64,000 nt of DNA from Boesenbergia rotunda. Its lineage: Eukaryota; Streptophyta; Magnoliopsida; Zingiberales; Zingiberaceae. The position numbers and the translations under genes were made by a program. Under the pieces are notes generated by a model, which saw nothing but the letters and a program-made list of their open reading frames with translations, was not told the DNA's origin and searched no databases. The stretch is from positions 550,441 to 614,440 of the forward strand of contig JAGFNQ010000960.1 in assembly GCA_024364735.1 (NCBI GenBank), given 5' to 3'. Shown one piece after another: positions 24,501 to 36,500 of this stretch (position 1 is the first letter of the stretch; every line of letters begins with the position of its first letter).

Positions 24501-27500
24501 TTCGTAGCATAAAACAAAAACAAAGTAGAGTAAGCAACGGAAATTAAATGACTCATTTTCTTTTACTTGGTTCGGAGCCTTCGGCGACTCCTACTCCAAG
24601 GCTCGCAGTCCTCGACCGCTCTCGATGGACAATCACTAAATTCTCTCCGAAAATCTTTCGAAGAAAGCAATGTCGTACAAGATGTAAGGAAGTTAGTAAC
24701 AACCTACGAACTCTCTTTTAAGATGCAAGTATACGAACAAAAAGTAAATAGGCCAACACTACAAGGTAGGCTTGAGCGTAGTGTGTCAATGATCTTCCCG
24801 GCGTCGTAGTAGTAGAATCTGAGCACTTGGTTGATGCAGAGAATGAGTGTAGAGCAAGTGGAAGAGTTGATTTGAGCATTGGTCTCGAGCTCCTTATATA
24901 GTGTTTGTTGCTCGACTGTTGCTACAATAAATGTGATCCGTTGACTAATCCTCCTGATCAGTCAACGAATAAAGCTACCATCTGCGACCCCACGCCATAC
25001 CATATATGTATCCGTCGACCGATCCATGATCTATTGACTTATCCCTCTGAGTATACTAATTCTGGTGCAATCTGGTTGGTTCAATCGACTGATACCTATG
25101 TTCAGTCGACCGAACCTTTGGTCAACTAACTTTGACTGATCTGCATGAAAATGTTAGCACAACACAATAACATGTAAAGGATTAACCCTGCAAAACAGGG
25201 TTAGCACAAATATATAATATGAATGAGTAAATGACAGTAAAACCTATCCTGATCCCAACTTAGAGACCTCCGTAGGTTTTGTTGGATCTTGTACGGTTGC
25301 TAGAGGGGGGGCGAATAGCACTTCTCGAATCTTTTTCTTCCTACGTTGTTAGTTGCGCAAGCAGAAATACAAAAGAATAAACTAACAACAAGAAAGCAAT
25401 GCTAACACAGACCTATTTACTTGGTATCCACCCCTAAGGGTGACTAATCCAAGAATCCTTCGGTGGATCACTCCCCGGATGACCTCCGGCTAGCCCTTGT
25501 CGCTCCTTGTGGGTCGAGAAACCTCGCCACAACACCTCGACAATATCTTGGCCACAACAGGCTACTAACAAGCTTTGACCAAGCAAGTTTCGCCAAGAAC
25601 CCTAGCCTAAACTGAGTTCTCTTTAAATAGAACTCGGGTTGGAAACCCTCGCTGGCAATCGACTGCTCCCAGGGCAATCGACTGCCCCCACTCAAATTCG
25701 ACCGTTGACAGCCCCAACGTTCGAATCCAGCTATACACCAGTCGACTGCTCCCAGAGCAGTCGACTGGTCCAAGGCCAAATACATTCTGTGAGTTTTGGC
25801 AGTCGACTGGACAATGTGAGTTTTGGCAGTCGACTGGACAATCCCCAGTCGACTGCCCAGCTTACATCAGCACTCCTACTCACTCAGTTGACCCTCCTCC
25901 ACGCATGCCTTCAGGTCCACTCCCTTGGCTTGCCCCTTGAAGTCTTCTTCCACCGGCTATCGTCCCTCGGATGCGCACGCAAGTCCTCAACTTGCCTCCA
26001 TGCCACCCTTCGCGTGTGCCCTTTGAAGTCCACTTCCCTGCTTACCCTTGGAGTCCTCCTCCCTCGGCTCTTGTCCCTTGCCTCAGCTGACTCTTCACCA
26101 GCAGCCTTGACTATTGCCTTCGCGTCCTCTTCATCTTCGGCCCTCGTCCCTCAGATGCACACAAGCCTCCAGCTTGTCTCCATGTCATCCTTCACGTACG
26201 CCTCGAAGTCCACGCCCCTCGGCTCATCATCCCTGCTATACCAAGGTCCCTCGGTGCACACAAGCCTCCAGCTTGTCTCCATGCAACCCTTCACCATACC
26301 GAAGCCGTCCAGCCAAGTCAATATGTGTAAACCTGCAATCCTGCACACTCAATTACACATCAGATCACAAGGGAAAACCTAACTTAAACTTTTTGCCCAA
26401 ACATCAAAACTCATGATCACTCCGGATCACAGATTGCCTCAACAATCTCCCCCTTTTTAATGTTTGGCAATACGTTTAAGTTAGGGAAAACAAATAGTAA
26501 TAGATAACAAAAACAATGCTAAATAAACATTTGGACTTACACTGCCAAGACTCCATCTTGGACTTACACCGCCAATGCATATGCAATACATGGATCTATC
26601 CCAAGACATCCCACACCTATCCTCCAAGTTAGGAATTTTCCACACCTAACCCTTCAAGTTAGGACTTTTCACACCTAACCCTCCAAGTTAAAAATTTTCC
26701 ACACCTAACCCTCCAAGTTAGGACTTTTCACACCTAACCCTCCAAGTTAGGACTTTTCCACACCTAACCCTCCAAGTTAGGACTTTTCACCAAAACGGGC
26801 TTTTTAAAGTTTCTCCCAAGCTCCCCCTACATTGGACTTACAAAGGCTTTTTAAGAACTTCTCCAAGGTTCCCCTTACGCCAAGAATGGAGCAACCATGC
26901 TCCCCCTTTATCTTAGCTCCCCTAAACCTAGAGTTTCTTGCAAAGGTGTGTTTGGTTTCCCAAATTAAACCCAACACTTCTCCCCCTTTGCCTAACATCA
27001 AAACGACCCCAATAATATCGTAATTATTGGTTCTTTTAATCCCCAATGATCCTAAACACAGTGTACTAACCCCCATACACTTATTTTACATCATTTGGAC
27101 ACCAAACCAGCTACTGATACACAAATCAGTTCCCAGGGCAGTCGACTGATACTCTAAATATCAGTTTTCACTCCAAAAATTCCCATTCAGAAATGCGCCA
27201 GTAATTTCACAAATCTCCAAAAATTCCCAAATTTTGTGGAGAAGTTTGTGGTACCCATACCTACTTGGGAAAAATACATTTCACCATATATCTATCACCA
27301 TTCCCAAGTTTGACACAAAACACAAAAATTTCTTATGAAAATCAAGGCAACTAGGAGGCAACCTCCCCCTTAACCTATGCATTTTCCCAATTTTCAATTT
27401 GCCAAGGTGAAGTTCTTCCCAAATTAACACCATAACACCGGTTAAGTTCTACCCAACTTAACACCCAAGTTCTTCCCCCTTTGACACTATCAAAGGATTG

Positions 27501-30500
27501 CCCCCAAGCAACCTTACCCCTAGTGCCAAAAAGAACTCAACAAAACCCGGAAAAACACTTCTCGAATCTTCTTCTTCCTACGTTGTTAGTTGCGCAAGCG
27601 GAAATACAAAAGAATAAACTAACAACAAGAAAGCAATGCTAACACAGACCTATTTACTTGGTATCCACCCCTAAGAGTGACTAATCCAAGAATCCTTCGG
27701 TGGATCACTCCCCGGATGACCTCCGGCTAACCCTTGTCGCTCCTTGTGGGTGGAGAAACCTCGCCACAACACCTCGACAATATCTTGGCCACAACAGGCT
27801 ACTAACAAGCTTTTACCAAGCAAGTTTCGTCAAGAACCCCAGCCCAAACCGAGTTCTCTTTAAATAGAACTCGGGCTGGAAACCCTCGCTGGCAGTCGAC
27901 TGCCCTTACTCAAATTCGACCGTTGACAGCCCCAACGTTCGAATCCAGCTATACACCAGGTCCAGGGCCAAATACATTCTGTGAGTTTTGGCAGTCGACT
28001 GGTCCAGAGCCAAATACATTATGTGAGTTTTGGCAGTCGACTGCCCAGCTTACATCAGCACTCCTACTCACTCCGTTGACCCTCCTCCACGCGTGCCTTC
28101 AGGTCCACTCCCTTGGCTTGCCCCTTGAAGTCTTCTTCCACCGGCTATCGTCCCTCGGATGCGCACGCAAGTCCTCGACTTGCCTCCATGCCACACTTCG
28201 CGTGTGCCCTTTGAAATCCACTTCCCGGCTTGCCCTTGGAGTCCTTCTCCCTCGGCTCTTGTCCCTTGCCTCAGCTGACTCTTCACCAGTAGCCTTGACT
28301 ATTACCTTCGCGTCCTCTTCATCTTCGGCCCTCGTCCCTTAGATGCACACAAGCCTCCAGCTTGTCTCCATGTCATCCTTCACGTACGCCTCGAAGTCCA
28401 CGCCTCTCGGCTCATCATCCCTGCTATACCAAGGTCCCTCGAGTGCACACAAGCCTCCATCTTGTCTCCATGCAATCCTTCACCATACCGAAACCGTCCA
28501 GCCAAGTCAATATGTGTAAACCTGCAATCCTGCACACTCAATTACACATATCAGATCACAAGGGAAAACTTAACTTAAACCCTTTGCTCAAACATCAAAA
28601 CCCATGATCACTCTGGATCACAGATTGCCTCAACAGGTTTCTCTAGTTGGATCAGCGCCTAAGGTTATCCCCTCAGGACACGACCTCATAGCACTCTCCT
28701 CCAGGACTTACCTCAACTCACCCGCCAAACATCGGGTCCTCTAAACCTGTTTGGACTTAATCTGCTCAGTGTCTGATCGTCAAATCCACTAAGACTTTTC
28801 CTGCAAAACTGATTAGCATAACAACAATAATAGTAATGCAAATAGTATTGATAAACCTTTGCAAGTCAAAAACCTTTCGATCAAGTTTGTTTAGAGTTCA
28901 CTTCTCAAAGACTTCTAAGGTTACCTACCTTAGGGTTTCCATTGCCTAGCTTCACTCACTAGGACTTTCCACTTCCTGGCTTTACTCACCAGGGTCTGGC
29001 TTCACTCACCAGGACTTTCACCAACCTAGCTTCACTCACTAGGGTCTGACTTCACTCACCAGGACTTCACCAACCTAGCTTCACTCACTAGGGCCCAGTT
29101 TCACTCATCAAGACTTTCCTTGCCTAACATCTACTTAGGACTAGTCATTTGATAGACTTATCACCTGATTAGGTCAACCTTGACCAAACTACAATAATCA
29201 TATTGTTAAACAAATATCAAAACTCTAGAGGTTGATTGCACCAACAACCCTAACCGAGCTAGCATCACCTAGACCCTCTGAAATCTCTTCGTCGAGAGTT
29301 ATCACCAGCTAATCGCCCTCGAATTCCATCTCGTTGCCCAGAACCGTCGAACATGTTGCCTACAGTTCTACGTAATGAGTATGATATAGAATGTGAAGTT
29401 ACTCACACTTACTATATTTGATCAGTCTACTTCGGTTTTGCTATGCAATTAGCTTCTGCTCCACACACCTAGACTTTTTTGCCAAGCAATCAACTTCCAA
29501 CTATTCCACACATTTGGACTTGATTCACCTAGCCTCCAACTAAAAATTTTGTTTATCAAGCCTTAATCACTAGGAATTGAGTCACCTTACCTCCAGCTAA
29601 GAATTTGTATGCTAAGTCTTAATCACTTGGACTTGAGTCACCTAGCCTCCAGCTAAAAATTTATTGCTTGGTCTTCAACCAAGACTTAACTCATGTTTGA
29701 TTCCCCTTCGGAACTTTAGATGTCTAAATCTACTAGGACTTAGTCCCTTCCTTCACAACCATGACTTTTAACATCTGTCAAGTATCATGCACCTGTAAAC
29801 TTGACACAATTGGTTAGATCACAATTAACTTAACTTAACCTTAGTCATATATCAAAACTCTGGATTATATGTTGTGCATCCAGTACCAACAATCTTCCCT
29901 TTTTGATAATATGAAAACTAAGTTAAAGTTAGTAATCAATAATCAAAATATAAATTGGAATTTGAATTTATATCCACTGTATGAGAAAAAATAGAGTTAG
30001 TGCATTCACACATGAATATAACAAATGAAATATAGCTTCTCCTTAATTATTGCTCCCCCTTAATCTAATAAGGAATTAAAATTGGGAAGTAAAAACCGAC
30101 CACCCTTAATTATTGCTCCCCTTAATCAGATAAGAAATTAAAATTGGGAAGAGCCAACAATTTTATATTTTAACCCTTTATTTTTCTCCCACTTGTTTAT
30201 ATATCAAAATGGGTTAAGTCATAAACATAGAGCAAATAATGGAATCAAAAATAAATCAAACAGATAAATTGATAATGGATTTGTAATTATAAACGGAGTT
30301 CAAATCAAACCATACAAGACTAAACAACTCAAGTTAAGTAATAGTTCAGTTATATTCAAATGTAAATTGTAGGTTAACAAAATAAGTTTGATTATAGCAA
30401 ATAAAAGAACTAAGATTGATCAGTTTGATCCGAAGGCAATGTATGCAGGCTTATTCTAAGTACGTAGGATGTCCATGATCTTAGCCATCTGTGTCTCCAT

Positions 30501-33500
30501 AAGCTGAAATCCACGAGTTAGATTTGCTTCCATGCGAGTCGCGCATTCTTCTAAAGTCTGTAGATAAAGGAGTTGTAGATGTCGGAGATGTGGGTAACTG
30601 ATCTGTATCAATAATAGGACTAGCGGGTGTCTCGTTAATCTGTATGGGTCAGTCAGACATCCTTCCAAACTAAGATGTGTCCTCTAAGGACCAGTTTGGC
30701 TAAGTTAAATTGTCTATACCCTATGTTGTTAAGATTACTTAAGGGTTGAATATCCCGCGAGATCCAAAGATGCTAGTAAGAATGTGACAGTAGGGCATAA
30801 GGAATTGATGATAAAAAATGGTGGATGCATGAAAGATGATTGAATTGAATATGTGTAGGCTTAAGTTAATATCGTATAAAAGAAGAGAGTGAAATGGACG
30901 CATTATGGTTTGGCTTCGAGCATGAATGGGTAAAACACATTAAGTAACAACTTTATTTAAAACATAGTCTATGGCTCGAAGTTTACCAAAGTGAAAATTA
31001 ATTAGAGTTGAATTTCGATTATCAGTAAAGAAATATGTGTACATTAGACTCAAGGTAATGTGTGAAAAGGCACTAGGAAGAGATAGTTGTATATCTGGTT
31101 GATTATGGAAGAAGATGGGTGAAGTTCAAGTTGGTCTCTAATAAGATCAGGTGTAAATGTAATGTTAAAATTTCTGATTCAAGATGCATAGATTATCTAA
31201 TTTGGTTAGATTGTTATAGAATTTGGCACAAAGGTCAAGATTGATTGTTTGATCTCAATAGACAAGATCCATAATCGGATATGATATGAGAGTATTTGGA
31301 CAGTGATCGAAAAAAAATTGGTGACTGAGATGTTTAGGAGGCATAAGAATATAAGTGTTTTGTTCAAATTTAAGCCTAAGGTCCTCAGAGGAAAACCTAG
31401 AATCAATGGAAGGATGAGATGAGATCGCAGTTGATCAACGTGTAAAAACAAAGAAAACATTAGCTAAAGAATGAGAAATTTTTTTCAAGAGAAGGATTAC
31501 CGTTGCATGATGATTTGAAGAAGCAAAAGAAGAGCCTCGAGCCACAAATTGAAGTTGGGTTTGAAAGGTGTAATATGATTTCGGGATGAAGATTTGGTGG
31601 TTGTTTAGGTTGGTTATAAAGGGATTATTTGGTCGACCGTCCCGGTCAACCATATGGTAAAATTTTTCAGAATTATAATTAACAGTATTAATTTGGTAGG
31701 TCGTAGGAGGATACGGTCGTGAATAGTTTGTATCAGAGTTGGTTAATTTTATTTCATTATTTCATGGTTTCTACTCGGGTGCCTGTACTCTGTACGAGCG
31801 ACCAGACCGTTAAAAAATGACCTTTGTAAACAAGAATCTACCACGTTTTTAATCATGCCTTAGGGTCATAAGTCAAATTTCAAGAGCATGTTAACAAGCA
31901 ATTTAAAACAAGATGAAAAAATATCTAAGTTTTTATCAAAATAAATTTTTCAAAATCTTTTTTGAAATGTCCAACTTGATTTTTTAGATTGACTATTTAT
32001 AGGATAGGAGCTTTCAATCGGTTAGTCAAGTTAGATAAGAGTTTCCAGCTCATTCTTATGAAAACTAAGTTGTTAACATGTGAAATTTTCTAACTTTATC
32101 AATTTTAAAAGTTTTTAGCCCTAATTCATATTGATGTAAGCAAATGGATAGGTTGTAATCCTAAGCATCTCACATCATTCTATGTTTCAAAAACACAAGT
32201 TATCCCTTAGGGCTTCCAGACTGGTGTTATTATTGAGGTGTTATAACATTTGATGGGTGTTAAAACCAATATGCATGCACGTTATAACATCAAAAAAAAA
32301 ATGTCACCTCATTAACGTCGTTCACAAGTTTGAATGCATTAAAGAAAAAGAATATATAACAAAACAAAAAAAATCCATGGAAGAGCATGCACAGCTCACT
32401 CATGTGCACGCTCTCCCATATTTTTCATATTAAATAAATTATAAATAATATTTAAATTATTTCATAATTTGCATAAAAAATTTATTTAAAATATTATTAT
32501 TATTTATTTTAAATAATAATCATTTGAATTCTTTTATAAATAAAATTAAATTTATATTTATTTAATATAAAATTAAAATAAAGGTGAATAAGTGGATAAC
32601 GGAACCTACAAATAATGAGTGTTAATGTTAAAATGAAGGTGAGAAATGAAAATGTTTTATTTAGTATACATGTGGCACGTGAACCCATGCTTTTTGATGA
32701 GGTGGTGGGTGTTATAACATCCACCAATGTGGATGCTCTTAGTGTGTTTTAAGAGATGTAGAATGCCTAGATTTATAGGTGCATGCTGCCTACTGTATGG
32801 CCTAGGCTAAATCCATTTTGCAATATAGAAAATAAACCAAGATTTTTATGCAAAAATAAAATACTATAATTTTGAAATCATATTTTGAAAATAATAAACA
32901 TGAAAACATGGTTTGAAATGATCCTAGTTTACCAGTTCAAAATTTAACTCCCCTAAGCTAGAGCTTTAATAGATTTCAATTTGCAATTAGGTTTACATTA
33001 GGAAATGTTAGCATTTATCACATGTATATGTTGTTTGGGTACCTAATAGCAGTTATTTTCTAGTTGATTAACTAAGCATAATTTAGGAACCCAAGCAATC
33101 TCATGTCTTGCATTTCTTTTGACTAAAGTAAGGTAAGAAACATGATTTTGATTTGAGCTAAACCAAAGCCCAGTCTTGTTGTTTGGTTCAAATCTAACAC
33201 CAGTCAAGTATCCTACACTTACAAACTTACATAACTGGTTAGATCACAACTAATCTAACTTTAACCTTAATCATATATCAAAACTCTAGATTATATGTTG
33301 TGCACCAAACAAGATTAACTATCTGAATCTTCCTATGCCATTAGGCTCGATCCCCTAACATATCCTTATCTATATTTAAATGAATTTTAATTTTATTGTT
33401 GATAATCGTCTTCTTTAGTATCCTTCTTCCGCAATTAAAGTGTGTATTTGTCATATTCTCACATCATCTAACTGGAGCATTTACTAGTCACCTAAATACA

Positions 33501-36500
33501 TATCTATATCATCATAAATGCATCTCTGGAAATTTTTCCTATGGAGCTAACGTGGGCTCAGTATAGGCAGTTGCCCACACTGGGCCATAAAATTTTTTTA
33601 AAATTATTATTACACATGCTTTTATTCTAAGGCCTAAATTGTTCGTCTCCTTTCCCTCTCCGTAGCAAGCAACCCGATTTCCTCTCCTGCTGACCTTTGA
33701 TAGATACTATTTTATTGATTATTTGAGTTGCTAAAATCCATGTTTGACCTATCTTTTTATTGCTAAAATTGTGAAATTGCCCTAGGTTTTAGAACTTACT
33801 CTTATTTTGGACCTAATTGCAAATTTACACATATTTGGATTAATTGGCCACTAAATTTTGGATCTATTTTTTGTAGGCATGAAAGGTTCATGGACCTAGG
33901 GCATACTGGGTCAAACTTGAGTCGGAAGTGGAACTGGATCGAATTATCAAGCTTACGATTAATCCGGGCCGTCCGATTCAAAAGCGGCTAGATCTGAGCC
34001 ATCCGGGACCATCTGAAGCAATCCGAGTTAGGTTAGGGTTGATCAAGCACTCTGATCAAGATCTGAAGGTTTCATCCCAATCAGAGCTCAATCAACCGTT
34101 GGATCAAGCTCGGAGGGCTCTAGATCGTCCATTCAAAGATTTAGTTGATCTGGACCATCCGTTGTACATCTGGAGGATCCGAGCTACCACGAGGCAGATC
34201 CTGACCTCTGATCAACATCCTCAAAGTTTGGCTCAAATCAGAGCAAGATCAGCCGTTGGATTTCCTCAAATCAATATGAGCCGTCCAATGCTAATTACTT
34301 AAGGAAAATTCACCCGCAGCTTAGCCTCGTCGCGTCTTCACTGTTCTTCGTGTTCTTCAGCCGTTTTCATCGCTTTTGCAATTTTTTTCATCTAAGAAGG
34401 CGTGACCACCTCCATTCCATTCCTAGATCAAGATTTGAATCGTGGGTGATAGTCTCCTTGAAGAATTCAGTTCCATTTGCGCCGGAACAGGGATTGTTTG
34501 AGGGTTTCAGCAATTCCTCAGTCCGATCACTTGCTTCTCATCCACAATCCATTTCCAAGCGTCTGAGCCACTTGTAGGGGTTCTCAGGTGAGCTCAGACG
34601 CTTCCCAAATCATCATCGCAGCTCCATCAGTTGAGATAGAGTGAATCGGATTGCAAATTCCAGCTAAGCGCAGATTTGAGCAGAGTCGACTTCAGAGATG
34701 ATTTCCCACTGATTTGCTGAGCCTAGGGGTTCGAAGCCAGCTCTTGCTTGACGACCAAGAAGATTTTGAGCTCGGGAAGGAATCGAGGAGTAGTTTTCCT
34801 TAGTTTAATTTCTGTTTTTAGCTGTAGTTTGCATTTCTGCCGAATTCTGTTCTAGATTTTCAGTTTTATCTGTCTTAGTTTGTATTTCTGAATTGTTTGG
34901 TTTCATTAGGTTTTTAATCTTCGAGTTCAGTAATTTAGGAACTTGTTTAGTGATCAATTGAGTTAAATTTCAGTTCACTTTTGTTTAGTTTGCTGCGTGC
35001 CAAGTTGTGTTGCTGCGTGCCAAGCTGAATTACTGCTTTTCAGAATTTTCAGTCCCATTTCACTAGTTTCTGTTAAGTAATTGCTAGTTAAGTTTCCTTG
35101 CACCTAGATTAGTTGCTCGAATTTGTTTTGCATTAACTAGCTTAGCCTTTGATCCATTGCGGAAGAAAATTCTGTAGCTAATCCTTTAATTTCTGCATCC
35201 TTAATTTCAGCACATCCGGTTTCTGATTTACTTTTGCTTCTCAAGTTCTGATTTCAGTTTCAATTCCTTTACTGAATCTTGCTTAGTTCTTTCCTAATAC
35301 CCTTGTTTCCCAATCGAACCAATCAGATTAAAAAGTTGAGTTGAAAGATCACTCATTTCTTAATTTGGAGATAGTTTTTGGCACAAAGAGTCTTCCCTTG
35401 CGTGCCAACTGATTTGCACCTTTTTGCATCCGAATTTAACTTGTTTTTGTGGCATATGATTGTGTTTGAAATCAATAAGTTTGCACTCACTCATTTCTGA
35501 ATTTTGTTGGCAGTGGTTGGCTTCCAAAAACATTGTAGCTATTTGAGTTGAATTGTTTGTTTGATTTCTTAATTTCGCATGCTACTAATTGTTGCAAGTA
35601 TGTTCATTGTCGAAAACTGTCAGCCCTGTTTTTAATCAATTGCTCAGCCCTTGATTGCATTTCATATTATTTTTGTTTCTTTTTCCCAAACCTATTTAGC
35701 TACCCTGGTAGAGCAAGTTCTCATGGAGTTTAATTTATAAATTGCATTTCCCTTGTTTAGTTTATTAGTTTAAGGTTGTTTTACTTTTTCATTGCACTTC
35801 CATTTTCGATTGCAACCCAAAACCAAATTTATCTTTGAAACCCAAAAATACAAACGACACATAAACCAAGCTCGAATCAAACAAACTTCAATTAGTCCCG
35901 AAGAAAAATACGACCTGAGGCCCCTTTACTACATTTTCATATTTTGATTGTAAAAGGGTTTCCAGCATTTTATTCATATCTAAATTTGAGACTCACATTC
36001 GTGACAGTCTATTTTGGGTCCGTCAAATTTTTGGCGCCGTTGCCGGGGAACTACTAGTTGATTTGTTTGATTTTTGCTTGTGCACTTATTTCATATCATA
36101 CTTGATTTATTTTTGTGCTTATTGTTATATCTGTTGATTTGATTCTATTTGTTTTATCTCTTTATCCACTTTTACTGCGATTTGTTTTGTTTTATGACCA
36201 GGTCTTCAAGTGGTGATTTAGAAGAATTCGACCCTGAGATTGAGAGGACTTTCAGAGCCAGGAGGAGCCAAAACATTCTTTCTGAGACTACAGATATCCC
36301 TCCTATTCAGACTATTTTCACTCACTCAGGGAGTAACATGGCAGATCACCAAAGAACTATGAAGGAGCTCGCAGCACCTGATGCTGCCTTTCAGTACTCC
36401 AGCATAGTTTATCCAGAGCTAGCTGGTGATTTTGAGCTCAGATCTGGACTCATCAATTTATTGCCCAAGTTTCAGGGATTAACTGGAGAGGATCCAAACA

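Larger units (their letters stand above)
25280..28635 (-). mobile_element. Non-coding LTR retroelement with GGTTT target duplication
   Basis: Two long direct repeats (25280-26444 and 27556-28635) flank 1.1 kb of non-coding DNA. The outer ends are TGTTG and CAACA. GGTTT occurs at 25275-25279 and again at 28636-28640, a 5-bp target duplication. On the minus strand, AAAAAGGGGGAGAT lies directly before the LTR starting TGTTGAGG, so the element is oriented on the minus strand. The inner end of its 5' LTR and the primer site are missing (about 39 bases of LTR). It resembles a large non-autonomous or internally deleted element. Confidence 0.75.
24445..29892 (-). mobile_element. Older minus-strand LTR split by a nested LTR element
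   Basis: The plus strand reads TGTAGGATC at 24445 and CCAACA at 29892, followed by ATCTTCCCTTTTT, which on the minus strand is a polypurine tract abutting TGTTGG. Removing the nested element (25280-28640) leaves about 2.1 kb, a plausible large LTR. A 115-bp relative of its outer end recurs at 33195-33310. It has no coding sequence. The assignment rests on termini and context and is tentative. Confidence 0.4.

Noticed and set aside
25639..26382. 247-codon plus-strand frame rich in Ser, Leu and Pro
   Set aside because: It lies wholly inside an LTR, is only partly preserved in the other LTR, and has no domain. The element itself is on the minus strand.
33928..34302. 124-codon frame in the Athila-like LTR
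   Set aside because: It is repeated in the 3' LTR in a broken form and has no domain. LTRs do not code here.
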